Shown here one piece after another: positions 7,381 through 13,609 of a stretch of 14,662 nucleotides of DNA. Location: assembly GCA_015487405.1 (NCBI GenBank), contig WFPV01000194.1, forward strand, positions 1 through 14,662, read 5' to 3'. Numbering within the stretch: position 1 is the first letter of the stretch; each line of letters begins with the position of its first letter. The notes beneath the pieces are model-generated. The model saw only the letters and a list, made by a program, of their open reading frames with translations. It searched no databases and had not been told where the DNA came from. The translations under genes were made by a program, and so were the position numbers. The stretch is from Aquifex sp. (GTDB lineage: Bacteria; Aquificota; Aquificia; Aquificales; Aquificaceae).

Positions 7381-9609
7381 ATGGAGAAAGTCTGGGAGCT
7401 TCACGGACTTACCGAGGAAGAGTATCGGCAAATTCTCAAAGAGCTTGGCAGGGAGCCCAACAACGTTGAGCTCGGAATATTGGGAGCTCTATGGTCTGAG
7501 CACTGCTCTTACAAATCCAGTAAAAAGCACCTCAAGAAGTTTCCCACAAAAGCCCCTTGGGTAGTTCAAGGACCCGGCGAGAACGCAGGAGTGGTAAAAA
7601 TAGACGACAAGGTCTGGATAGCCTTCAAGGTGGAGAGTCACAACCACCCTTCCTACATTGAGCCTTTTCACGGAGCCGCTACGGGAGTAGGAGGAATCAT
7701 CAGAGACGTTCTCTCTATGGGTGCAAGACCTGTAGCCCTCGCGGACAGCCTCAGGTTCGGGGAGTTTGACTATTATGAAACCAAGAGGCTCGTTAAGGGA
7801 GTCGTTAAGGGAATTAGCTTTTACGGGAACTGCATAGGTGTTCCCACGGTTGCGGGAGAAACTTTCTTTGAGCCTTCTTATAAGACTAATCCCCTCGTTA
7901 ACGCCTTCTGTCTTGGCATCCTTCCGGCTGGGAGAATGTATAGGGCCAGGGCTACGGAGGAAGGTCAGCTTATCTTCTTAATAGGCTCTTCCACGGGAAG
8001 GGACGGAATACACGGAGCGGTAATGGCTTCGGGAGAGTTTGGAGAGGATGTGGAGGAAAAGAAACCGAACGTCCAGGTGGGAGACCCTTACTTTGAAAAG
8101 AAGCTCGTAGAGGCGGTCTTAGAAGCGATAGAAAAAGACCTCATTGTGGGAATGCAGGACCTCGGAGCGGCAGGGCTTGCAGGCTCAGCCTCGGAGATAG
8201 GAGCTAAGTCCAAGCTCGGCGTTGAGCTCTACCTTGAGAATGTTCCCCTCCGTGAGGAGGGGATGACTCCCTACGAGATACTCCTCTCGGAAAGCCAAGA
8301 GAGAATGCTCCTTATCGTTGAACCCGAAAGGGTCACGGAAGTGGAAGAAATAGCCAAGAAGTGGCATCTCTACGGAGCAGTCGTGGGAAAAACAACTTCA
8401 GACAGGAAGTTTAAGGCTTTCTACAAGGGTGAGCTCGTGGCAGAACTTCCAATAGAGTTAATCGTTGACAAAGCCCCCGTTTACGACAGACCTTACGAAG
8501 AGCCCGAATATTTAAAGGAAGTTAGAAACTTCAATCAGGACGAGTTACCTTCGGTGGATATAAAGGAGAGTTTGCTGAAACTCTTAAAATCTCCTAACGT
8601 TGCTTCAAAGGAGTGGGTCTTTACCCAATACGATTATCAGGTTGGAACGAACACAGTTCTCATTCCCGGGCACGACAGCGCGGTTCTAAGGCTAAAGTGG
8701 GTGGTCCGTCCCGAAATAAAGACCGAGAAGGGGGTAGCTATAAGCTCGGAGGGAAACGGAAGGATGGTTTACCTGAATCCCTACGAGGGAGGGAAGTTTG
8801 TTGTTGCTGAAGTTTGCAGGAATCTCGCCTGCGTAGGGGCAAAGCCCTTAGCTATTACGGACTGCCTGAACTTCGGAAATCCCGAAAGACCGGGAATAAT
8901 GTGGCAGTTCGTTAAAGCGGTTGAAGGAATGGCGGAAGCCTGTGAGGTTTTAGAAGTCCCGGTCGTCAGCGGAAACGTTTCACTTTACAATGAGACCGTT
9001 GAGAAGAACGAGATAAGGAACGTCTTTCCCACTCCCATAGTGGTGGGCGTGGGTGTGCTCGAAAGGGCGGACGAATACGTCCCTTCAGTAGTTGAAGAAG
9101 AGGGAGAGCTATACCTCATAGGGGACTTAGAGCAGAAGCTCAAGCTTGACGGAAGCGAATTCCTGAAGGTGGTTCACGGGCTCATAAAGGGGGACGTCCC
9201 GCCCGTAAACTTAGAAAAGGAGAAGGAGCTCATAAATCTGCTCTTAAAATTGAACCAAGAAGACCTCATAGCTTCCGCTCACGATGTTTCCACCGGAGGT
9301 ATCTTAATAACTATTCTTGAAAAACTCCTTCCTACGAAGTTCGGTGCGGAGCTTGAGATATACGCGGAGGAGAGAGAAGACGTCTTCCTCTTTTCGGAAA
9401 ACCCAACCCGTGTGGTGGTTAGCGTTCTTCCTGAGAAGGCAAAAACGTTCAAGGAAGTAGTAGAATCTACGAGCCTAAACTGGCTCTACTTAGGAAGGGT
9501 AATTCCCGAAAGGAAGTTAACCCTCTCCTACAATGGAGTTGAGCTTCTGAGTGAAGACCTTGAGGAATTAAAAAAGTTATGGAAAACAGCCTTAGAAAGT
9601 TATCTTTAA
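7381..9609 (+). CDS. purL: Phosphoribosylformylglycinamidine synthase subunit PurL (small type)
   Basis: Catalytic subunit of FGAM synthase, which converts FGAR, ATP and Gln to FGAM in purine synthesis, acting with PurS and PurQ (neither is in this window). 742 residues is the small-PurL length, unlike the roughly 1300-residue fused PurL of Gamma-proteobacteria. Seen: the SEHCSYKSSKK motif (39-49) holding the catalytic-region His41, VVQGPGENAGVV, VESHNHPSYIEPFHGAATGVGG (nucleotide and metal binding), GGAxF-like turns around MQDLGAAGLAGSASE, and the second AIRS-type half with NFGNPERPGIMWQF and SAHDVSTGGI. ATG at 7381 gives the expected family N-terminus (MEKVWELHGLTEEEYRQI). lspA begins inside its last 31 nt in another frame. 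No unusual residues noted. Confidence 0.96.
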   Translation: MEKVWELHGLTEEEYRQILKELGREPNNVELGILGALWSEHCSYKSSKKHLKKFPTKAPWVVQGPGENAGVVKIDDKVWIAFKVESHNHPSYIEPFHGAATGVGGIIRDVLSMGARPVALADSLRFGEFDYYETKRLVKGVVKGISFYGNCIGVPTVAGETFFEPSYKTNPLVNAFCLGILPAGRMYRARATEEGQLIFLIGSSTGRDGIHGAVMASGEFGEDVEEKKPNVQVGDPYFEKKLVEAVLEAIEKDLIVGMQDLGAAGLAGSASEIGAKSKLGVELYLENVPLREEGMTPYEILLSESQERMLLIVEPERVTEVEEIAKKWHLYGAVVGKTTSDRKFKAFYKGELVAELPIELIVDKAPVYDRPYEEPEYLKEVRNFNQDELPSVDIKESLLKLLKSPNVASKEWVFTQYDYQVGTNTVLIPGHDSAVLRLKWVVRPEIKTEKGVAISSEGNGRMVYLNPYEGGKFVVAEVCRNLACVGAKPLAITDCLNFGNPERPGIMWQFVKAVEGMAEACEVLEVPVVSGNVSLYNETVEKNEIRNVFPTPIVVGVGVLERADEYVPSVVEEEGELYLIGDLEQKLKLDGSEFLKVVHGLIKGDVPPVNLEKEKELINLLLKLNQEDLIASAHDVSTGGILITILEKLLPTKFGAELEIYAEEREDVFLFSENPTRVVVSVLPEKAKTFKEVVESTSLNWLYLGRVIPERKLTLSYNGVELLSEDLEELKKLWKTALESYL

Positions 9610-10073
9610 TTTACTTAATTACCTGCGGTGGCGTTTTTTTATTAGATATACTTACGAAAAACTTAGCGGAGAAACTTTTCGTTAAACCCGTTGAGGTTCT
9701 TCCTTTTTTGGAGCTTTACCTGATTCACAACAGGGGTGTGGCTTTCGGATTCTTTGCGGACCTTCCCGATATATTGAGGATTCCCCTGCTTATCCTGATT
9801 CCTATAATTGCCCTGTTCGTGACCTTTTTCTTTGCCCTTGCGGAAAGAAGCAAGTTCGTGGCGTTTTGTATGGGATTGATAGGCGGGGGAGCACTCGGAA
9901 ACCTTTACGACAGAGTATTCTTAGGAGAGGTGAGGGATTTCATACATCTTCACCTGGGTCAGTATTACTGGCCCGCCTTTAACGTTGCTGACGCCTCAAT
10001 AACTACGGGAGTAGCCCTCTTAATCCTCAAACAGCTCCTCGCTAAGTCTTCCCTCAAAAACCTTTTTAACTGA
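9579..10073 (+). CDS. lspA: Lipoprotein signal peptidase (signal peptidase II)
   Basis: Integral inner-membrane aspartyl protease that removes the signal peptide from prolipoproteins after diacylglyceryl transfer. 164 residues, the usual size, with four predicted membrane segments (about 9-28, 66-86, 93-110 and 138-155). Seen: DILTKNLAE (D23 region), HNRGVAFGFF (50-59) matching the NxGxAFG motif, GGALGNLYDRVFLGEVRDFI with catalytic-type Asp120, and FNVADASI with catalytic-type Asp138. The ATG at 9579 lies within the end of purL (31-nt overlap); no strong SD is seen, so translation may be coupled to purL termination. At its 3' end it overlaps the convergent dapF by 54 nt (10020-10073), encoding LAKSSLKNLFN and a few residues before it. 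The family call is secure; the exact start less so. Confidence 0.93.
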   Translation: MENSLRKLSLIYLITCGGVFLLDILTKNLAEKLFVKPVEVLPFLELYLIHNRGVAFGFFADLPDILRIPLLILIPIIALFVTFFFALAERSKFVAFCMGLIGGGALGNLYDRVFLGEVRDFIHLHLGQYYWPAFNVADASITTGVALLILKQLLAKSSLKNLFN

Positions 10074-10859
10074 GCCGTTTAAGAAAACCTCTTTCAGGTC
10101 GTCCGAGAAGTCAATTATCAGCTCCTCACCGCTCTTGGTTATAACCTTTACGGGTTTCTTCTTTACGAGACCCTTCAGGTATGCCACTATCGCCGAAGCG
10201 GTAGCTCCCGTTCCGCAGGCTAATGTCTCGCTCTCCACACCCCTTTCGTAGGTTCTTATCTTTATTGTGTCCTCGCTCACGGGCTCTATAAAGTTCACGT
10301 TCGTTCCCTTTGGCTGAAACTCCTCGTGGAAGCGTATAGCCCTTCCGAGTTTAATAACGTTAAGTTTTTCCAAGTCCTTAACGGGAACTACGAAGTGGGG
10401 AACTCCGGTGTTTATAAAAGTCCCATCAATTCTTTCCCCTTCCACCTCTAAGCTCTTATCTACGGGCTCTGTAGGAGGAGTGAGTTGAACCTTAACTCTC
10501 TTTCCGCCGTTTAGAACTTCCGCTTTTATAACACCCGCAAGGGTCTCAAACTTTACCTTATTTCCGACTATTCCATTCTCGTAGGCGAACCTGACCGCAC
10601 ACCTTGAGCCGTTTCCGCACATCTCCGCTTCCGAGCCGTCGGAGTTAAAGAACTCCCACTTAAAGTTGTTCTCAGGATTTTCGGGATTTTTTATAAGGAT
10701 TAGTCCGTCCGCTCCCACGCCCGTGTGAAAGGCACACACCCTTCTCACAAACTCGTCTTTGGGAAGAGAAAACTTTTCTAAGAATCTCTCCACTTTCCCG
10801 TCCCTATCGTCTATAACTACGAAGTCGTTTCCCGAGCCCTGAAGCTTCCAGAAATCCAT
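10020..10859 (-). CDS. dapF: Diaminopimelate epimerase
   Basis: Cytoplasmic cofactor-independent epimerase converting LL- to meso-diaminopimelate for lysine and peptidoglycan. 279 residues against about 274 in E. coli. Seen: GSGNDFVVID (8-17), the first catalytic Cys in EMCGNGSRC (Cys81), the substrate-binding NTGVPHFV (150-157), and the second catalytic Cys in ETLACGTGATA (Cys215), so both thiol acid/base residues are present. The ATG at 10857-10859 gives the standard MDFWKLQGSGND start. The upstream minus strand (TTCCTTCCT-ATG) has no Shine-Dalgarno, but a perfect TATAAT ends 8 nt before the ATG, so the mRNA may be leaderless. Its C-terminal residues (from about GSVKKVFEGRLSEELFED) are encoded by DNA shared in antisense with the end of lspA. 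Confidence 0.96.
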   Translation of the reverse strand: MDFWKLQGSGNDFVVIDDRDGKVERFLEKFSLPKDEFVRRVCAFHTGVGADGLILIKNPENPENNFKWEFFNSDGSEAEMCGNGSRCAVRFAYENGIVGNKVKFETLAGVIKAEVLNGGKRVKVQLTPPTEPVDKSLEVEGERIDGTFINTGVPHFVVPVKDLEKLNVIKLGRAIRFHEEFQPKGTNVNFIEPVSEDTIKIRTYERGVESETLACGTGATASAIVAYLKGLVKKKPVKVITKSGEELIIDFSDDLKEVFLNGSVKKVFEGRLSEELFED

Positions 10860-10867
10860 AGGAAGGA

Positions 10868-10873
10868 ATTATA
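10868..10873 (-). promoter_or_regulatory. Candidate -10 element of dapF
   Basis: A perfect TATAAT on the minus strand ends 8 nt before the dapF ATG. A start about 7 nt downstream leaves a 5' leader of only 0-2 nt, which matches the absence of a Shine-Dalgarno. The hexamer 17 nt upstream (TTAAAT) is a weak -35 match. Confidence 0.5.
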
Positions 10874-10990
10874 ATTCATGGAAGTGTTACATTTAATACA
10901 AACATAAAAAAATGTAATCAGTTAACCGAGTTCAATCAATTAGGATTAGAAGTAAATGAGAACTATAGGTCTAAGATGGTACCTTTTGTA

Positions 10991-11006
10991 GATATATAAT
11001 TATATC
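10991..11006. repeat. AT-rich hairpin GATATA-TAAT-TATATC
   Basis: A perfect 6-bp inverted repeat with a 4-nt loop in the AT-rich left half of the dapF-thiE spacer. It contains TATAAT on the + strand (10995-11000) and its mirror on the minus strand, so it could also be read as a -10 box either way. No role can be assigned. Confidence 0.4.
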
Positions 11007-11074
11007 ATTATATATAAATATTGTTACAAAGTATTTCACGCGGATTTAGTAGGAGCGTTAAGCATATTGAGGAT

Positions 11075-11089
11075 AGAAACGAAGTTTCT
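11075..11089. repeat. Short hairpin AGAAAC-GAA-GTTTCT
   Basis: A perfect 6-bp stem with a 3-nt loop. The preceding bases (TATTGAGGATAGAAAC) recall the 3' ends of many thermophile CRISPR repeats, but there is only one copy here, so it is not an array. No T-run follows, so it is not a typical terminator. Confidence 0.4.
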
Positions 11090-11252
11090 GAGAATGAGGA
11101 TTTATGAAGATTTGAAGTTCTACTTATTAATCTTTACAATTAAAGACAATTCAAGGAAATTAAAGCTGATGAGGTTATTCTATGAGGTATCCGCTGAGTC
11201 CTGATGACGTAGATAGGTTGTAATAGGCGGGAGTTTTCCTCTCCTGTAGGGA

Positions 11253-11372
11253 TTGACGGAAAAAGGGAATGCCCTAGTAGGTCTTCAAGGAAGGCTTGGG
11301 GGTAAAATGGTTTATGAACATGGGGCAGGCGTTAAACCCTTGATGGAGAAAACTCATACATACGAGGAATAA
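11253..11372 (+). other. Unconvincing 39-codon ORF (TTG start) in the dapF-thiE spacer
   Basis: Open from TTG 11253 to TAA 11370-11372; an internal ATG at 11307 has GGGGG 4 nt before it and would give a 21-residue peptide (MVYEHGAGVKPLMEKTHTYEE without the stop is 21 long, so only its style is described). It has no recognisable family, and codons look acceptable but the ORF is too short to judge. Other frames just upstream read protein-like with stops (for example SPVGIDGKRE from 11241), so this may be the tail of a decayed, frameshifted gene. Confidence 0.15.
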
Positions 11373-11405
11373 AGGACTTAAAATTAAATACTTCCAAATC
11401 CCACC

Positions 11406-11410
11406 GGAGG
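11406..11410 (+). promoter_or_regulatory. Strong Shine-Dalgarno of thiE
   Basis: GGAGG sits 7 nt before the thiE ATG at 11418, and a second purine block (AAGGAG) abuts the start. It fixes the thiE start and contrasts with proS, purL and dapF, which have no Shine-Dalgarno. A possible -10 (TAAAAT, 11379-11384) lies upstream, without a clear -35. Confidence 0.7.
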
Positions 11411-11417
11411 TAAGGAG

Positions 11418-12065
11418 ATGAACCTAACCATATACCTCATAACCGATGACAAATACTTCAAGGGAAGGGACGTTCTCCAAACTATAGAACAGGCTCTCCA
11501 GGGTGGAGTGACTGCAGTTCAGTATCGTTTTAAGAACAAAACCACAAGGGAGATGTATGAGGAGCTCTTAAAGATTCGGGAGCTAACGAGGAAGTATAAC
11601 GCTGACCTTGTGGTGAACGACAGGGTTGACCTTGCCTTGGCGGTTGAGGCTGACGGTGTTCACGTAGGAAAGAAGGATTTACCGCCGGAGGCGGTCAGAA
11701 AAATAGTTGGAGACAAGATGTATATAGGCTATACCTGCAACTCCTTGGAAGAAGTGAAGCAGGCTCAGGAACTTCCTATTGATTACATAGGCTTCGGTTC
11801 CATTTATCACACATCTACTAAGGAAAACTATAAACTCGTAGGACTGGAAGCTTTTCAGGAGGCTGTAAGAATTTCCAAGAAACCTATTGTCTGCATAGGG
11901 GGAATAATGCCTTACAGGGTTCCGGAGGTCATAAAGGCGGGCTGCAGAAACATAGCGACTTCTGCGGGAATCCTGGGTTTTGCGGACGTAAAGAAGGCGG
12001 CGGAGGAATTTAAGAGGGCTTACAAGGAGACTATGCGTATGCTTATGCTCATGGGAAAGGCGTAA
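11418..12065 (+). CDS. thiE: Thiamine-phosphate synthase (ThiE family)
   Basis: Cytoplasmic TIM-barrel enzyme that joins HMP-PP and thiazole phosphate to form thiamine phosphate. 215 residues, the usual length. Seen: YLITD (6-10), VQYRFKNK (34-41) where the family has VQLREK, NDRVDLALAVEADGVHVGKKDLP (67-89) with the N-D pair and Asp87, IGYTCNS (103-109) where the family has IGxSxH, IGFGSIYHTSTKE (124-136) matching GPIFxTxTK, and CIGGI for the phosphate-binding GGI. The C-terminal GVAVxSAI-type segment is RNIATSAGILG. Several core motifs are variant, so it could be a diverged paralogue with altered substrate, or a TenI-like regulator; the retained R37/K39, N67-D68, D87 and T-S-T-K favour real ThiE activity. 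fliQ follows after 9 nt, so the three genes probably form one transcript. Confidence 0.87.
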   Translation: MNLTIYLITDDKYFKGRDVLQTIEQALQGGVTAVQYRFKNKTTREMYEELLKIRELTRKYNADLVVNDRVDLALAVEADGVHVGKKDLPPEAVRKIVGDKMYIGYTCNSLEEVKQAQELPIDYIGFGSIYHTSTKENYKLVGLEAFQEAVRISKKPIVCIGGIMPYRVPEVIKAGCRNIATSAGILGFADVKKAAEEFKRAYKETMRMLMLMGKA

Positions 12066-12074
12066 AATAAAGGT

Positions 12075-12344
12075 ATGGACCAGGATTTGGTAGTTTCTTT
12101 GGGAAGGCAAGCTCTTGAGATGACCTTAATTCTCGCCCTTCCCGTTCTTCTTTCCACTTTCGTTGTAGGTCTTGCTGTCAGCATTTTACAAGCGGCTACG
12201 CAGATTCAGGAGATGACCCTTTCTTACATACCGAAGGTAATTACTGCCTACCTGGTTCTCTTTTTCCTCGGCGGTTGGATGGTTATGAAGATAGTTGACT
12301 TTGCGACAGAAATTTTCGCTAACATTCCTGTATGGATAAAGTAG
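12075..12344 (+). CDS. fliQ: Flagellar type III export gate protein FliQ
   Basis: Small inner-membrane subunit of the FliPQR flagellar export gate. 89 residues, the family length, with two long hydrophobic helices (about 13-38 and 50-75). Family features seen: LGRQALEMTLILALPVLL near the N-terminus, then GLAVSILQAATQIQEMTLSYIPK, the highly conserved loop region, and a hydrophobic second helix (YLVLFFLGGWMVMKIV). ATG at 12075 follows AAAGGT, a weak ribosome site, 9 nt after the thiE stop. Its last 13 nt overlap the start of fliR, so the two membrane partners are likely translated together. fliP is not in the window. Confidence 0.95.
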   Translation: MDQDLVVSLGRQALEMTLILALPVLLSTFVVGLAVSILQAATQIQEMTLSYIPKVITAYLVLFFLGGWMVMKIVDFATEIFANIPVWIK

Positions 12345-13099
12345 CAGACGAGAATTTTTTATTAACACTTCTCCTCTTATATTTTCGCATTGTTTTACTA
12401 TTTTTTATGCTTCCCTTTTTAGGCTCTCCCTTTATTCCCGTAAGGGTAAGGCTGCTTCTGGCTTTTTCCTTTGCCTTTGTGGTTCTGTTGAATAATCCTT
12501 CAGTAGAACCTTTAATTTTTAACACCTTTGAGGAGTTTATTCTTAAAGCTCTCAGCGAACTTAGCTTTGGATTCTTGGCTTCCCTCATTTTGAGATTTAT
12601 CTTTGAGGCTTTAATAGTTGCTGGAGAGCTTGTGGCAGTTCACGCCGGCTTAGGATTCTTACAAATGTTCCTTCCAGGGCAGCAACAGATGAGTTTGATG
12701 GCTGGATTTTTCTCCATTTATGGAACGGTTCTCTTTCTGTCCGTAGGCGGAGCTGAAATTATGCTGATAGCTTTATCCGATAGCGTTAAGAATATGCCTC
12801 CGGGCTCTTTTGATATTTTTTCCCTGAATCCTGATTTATACCTTCGGTTTTTTTACGAGAGCTTTAGCTTAGGAGTGAAGCTCTCTTTACCTGTTTTGAT
12901 AACTGCACTCCTTCTGAATATCGTCCTTGCGGTCGTAAACAGGTTCATTCCTCAGATGAACGTCTTCATGGTAGGTCTTCCTCTGCAGGTTGCCGTTGGT
13001 CTTATTGTTCTCCTTTTATCTCTGCCGGTCATCACTCTCACTATGAGTGAACACTTCAGGGAGTTTCTTATTTATTTTGTTAGGTTTTTAGGTTCTTGA
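12332..13099 (+). CDS. fliR: Flagellar type III export gate protein FliR
   Basis: Multi-pass inner-membrane protein that completes the FliP5Q4R1 export gate. 255 residues, the usual size, with about six hydrophobic stretches (for example LLLLYFRIVLLFFMLPFLGS, LLAFSFAFVVLL, and the last GLPLQVAVGLIVLLLSLPVI). Seen: PFLGSPFIPVRVRLLLAF near the N-terminus, GELVAVHAGLGFLQMFLPGQ where the family has GExxxxxxGxxxxxxxDP, and the conserved NRFIPQMNVFMVGLPLQVAVG at 225-245 or so. The ATG at 12332 lies within fliQ in another frame (13-nt overlap). It ends 1 nt before the end of a convergent minus-strand gene, leaving no room for a separate terminator. Confidence 0.94.
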   Translation: MDKVADENFLLTLLLLYFRIVLLFFMLPFLGSPFIPVRVRLLLAFSFAFVVLLNNPSVEPLIFNTFEEFILKALSELSFGFLASLILRFIFEALIVAGELVAVHAGLGFLQMFLPGQQQMSLMAGFFSIYGTVLFLSVGGAEIMLIALSDSVKNMPPGSFDIFSLNPDLYLRFFYESFSLGVKLSLPVLITALLLNIVLAVVNRFIPQMNVFMVGLPLQVAVGLIVLLLSLPVITLTMSEHFREFLIYFVRFLGS

Positions 13100-13100
13100 C

Positions 13101-13358
13101 TCACTCTTTCTTTATTTCCGTTCCAAGAACTTTATATAGTAATTGTCTAATTTCCTTTATCTCTTCTTCCAGCTTATCCAGTCTGCGGCTTACGTCTTCA
13201 AACCTTCTATCCATATCCTGTCTGAGGTCTTCAATCCGTTTGTTTACTATATCAATCTGCCTGTTAATAGCGTCAATCTGTCTATTTATGAGAAATACGA
13301 AGATAGACATAAATCCTGCAATACCAAAAATTATTGTTAAAACTTGAAACCAGTCCAT
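13101..13358 (-). CDS. Small N-terminally membrane-anchored coiled-coil protein, paralogue 2
   Basis: 85-residue protein of unknown function. Residues 5-24 (QVLTIIFGIAGFMSIFVFLI) form one membrane segment at the very N-terminus; residues 25-75 are a coiled coil with clear heptads: INRQIDA, INRQIDI, VNKRIED, LRQDMDR, then RFEDVSRRLDKLEEEIKEI. It ends LLYKVLGTEIKKE, nearly the same as the adjacent 75-residue gene, so the two are tandem paralogues; this copy has two extra INRQID-type heptads. ATG at 13356-13358, with AAGGAG rather far upstream (13 nt) on the minus strand. Ten nt separate it from the 75-residue gene. The stop abuts fliR (1 nt apart). Might oligomerise at the membrane; no enzyme motif is visible. 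Confidence 0.8.
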   Translation of the reverse strand: MDWFQVLTIIFGIAGFMSIFVFLINRQIDAINRQIDIVNKRIEDLRQDMDRRFEDVSRRLDKLEEEIKEIRQLLYKVLGTEIKKE

Positions 13359-13371
13359 TACCTATAATTTA
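13354..13371. repeat. 18-nt direct repeat, copy A, at the start of paralogue 2
   Basis: TCCATTACCTATAATTTA on the + strand, identical to bases 13592-13609. It spans the ATG of paralogue 2 and the stop codon of paralogue 1, and marks one end of a tandem duplication with a period of 238 nt. Confidence 0.85.
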
Positions 13372-13596
13372 CTCCTTCTTAATTTCCGTCCCGAGAACTT
13401 TGTAGAGGAGCTGGCGAATCTCCCTTATTTCTTCTTTGAGTTCTGTAAATTTTTGGTCAACTTCCCTTTCAAGTTTCTCAAACCTTCTGTCCATGTCGTG
13501 CCTGAGGTCGTCTATCCGTTTATTCATCAAAAGCATGAAAATTCCCATAAATCCCGCCGTTCCGAAAATTATCGTTAAAACTTGTCCCCACTCCAT
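13369..13596 (-). CDS. Small N-terminally membrane-anchored coiled-coil protein, paralogue 1
   Basis: 75-residue protein of unknown function: one membrane segment (QVLTIIFGTAGFMGIFMLLM, 5-24) then a coiled coil (NKRIDDLRHDMDRRFEKLER...) and the tail EIREIRQLLYKVLGTEIKKE shared with the neighbouring paralogue. Its ATG (13594-13596) is preceded by TATAGGTA, the same bases that precede the paralogue's start. It follows hypF by only 3 nt (hypF TAG at 13600-13602), so it is likely cotranscribed with hypF. No known family is assigned with confidence; it recalls small coiled-coil membrane proteins common in thermophiles and archaea. N-terminus likely outside or embedded, coil in the cytoplasm (orientation inferred only from the basic coil). 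Confidence 0.78.
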   Translation of the reverse strand: MEWGQVLTIIFGTAGFMGIFMLLMNKRIDDLRHDMDRRFEKLEREVDQKFTELKEEIREIRQLLYKVLGTEIKKE

Positions 13597-13609
13597 TACC
13601 TATAATTTA
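13592..13609. repeat. 18-nt direct repeat, copy B, at the hypF end and start of paralogue 1
   Basis: Identical to 13354-13371. This copy includes the ATG of paralogue 1, the hypF stop TAG (13600-13602) and the last hypF codons, so the duplicated unit runs into the end of hypF. More divergent similarity continues through both paralogous genes. Confidence 0.85.

Larger units (their letters stand above)
10860..11417. other. 558-nt spacer between dapF and thiE without a convincing gene
   Basis: This is by far the largest non-coding stretch of the window. About 10870-11040 is very AT-rich, with alternating AT near 10991-11030. From about 11170 to 11370 composition is closer to that of the genes and short hairpins cluster (GGGAG/CTCCT at 11229-11245, AGGG-AATG-CCCT at 11264-11275, CTTC-AAG-GAAG near 11283-11293). 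It does not fit a tRNA, tmRNA, TPP riboswitch or CRISPR array. Candidates are an uncharacterised structured RNA or the remains of a decayed gene; neither is proven. It carries the dapF promoter at its left end and the thiE ribosome site at its right end. Confidence 0.7.

Noticed and set aside
10991..11030. Replication or attachment site in the alternating AT stretch
   Set aside because: AT-richness alone; no DnaA-box cluster, tRNA end or integrase nearby.
11060..11090. CRISPR repeat (TATTGAGGATAGAAAC)
   Set aside because: Only a single copy, no regular spacing and no cas genes in the window.
11203..11270. Hammerhead ribozyme (CTGATGA followed by GAAA)
   Set aside because: CTGATGA is present, but there is no stem II closing into a GAAA at a sensible distance, and no cleavage-site helix.
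11170..11417. TPP riboswitch upstream of thiE
   Set aside because: CTGAG and CCTGATGA occur near 11194-11207, but the conserved thi-box core (ACCTGATCTGGATAATGCCAG-like) and its spacing are absent.
11679..12110. 143-codon minus-strand frame across thiE and the fliQ start
   Set aside because: It is antisense to well-supported genes and has no family resemblance or ribosome site.
13363..13606. TATAAT boxes (13363-13368 and 13601-13606) as + strand promoters antisense to hypF and the small genes
   Set aside because: They are part of the duplicated start region, have no -35 at 16-18 nt, and drive no + strand gene.
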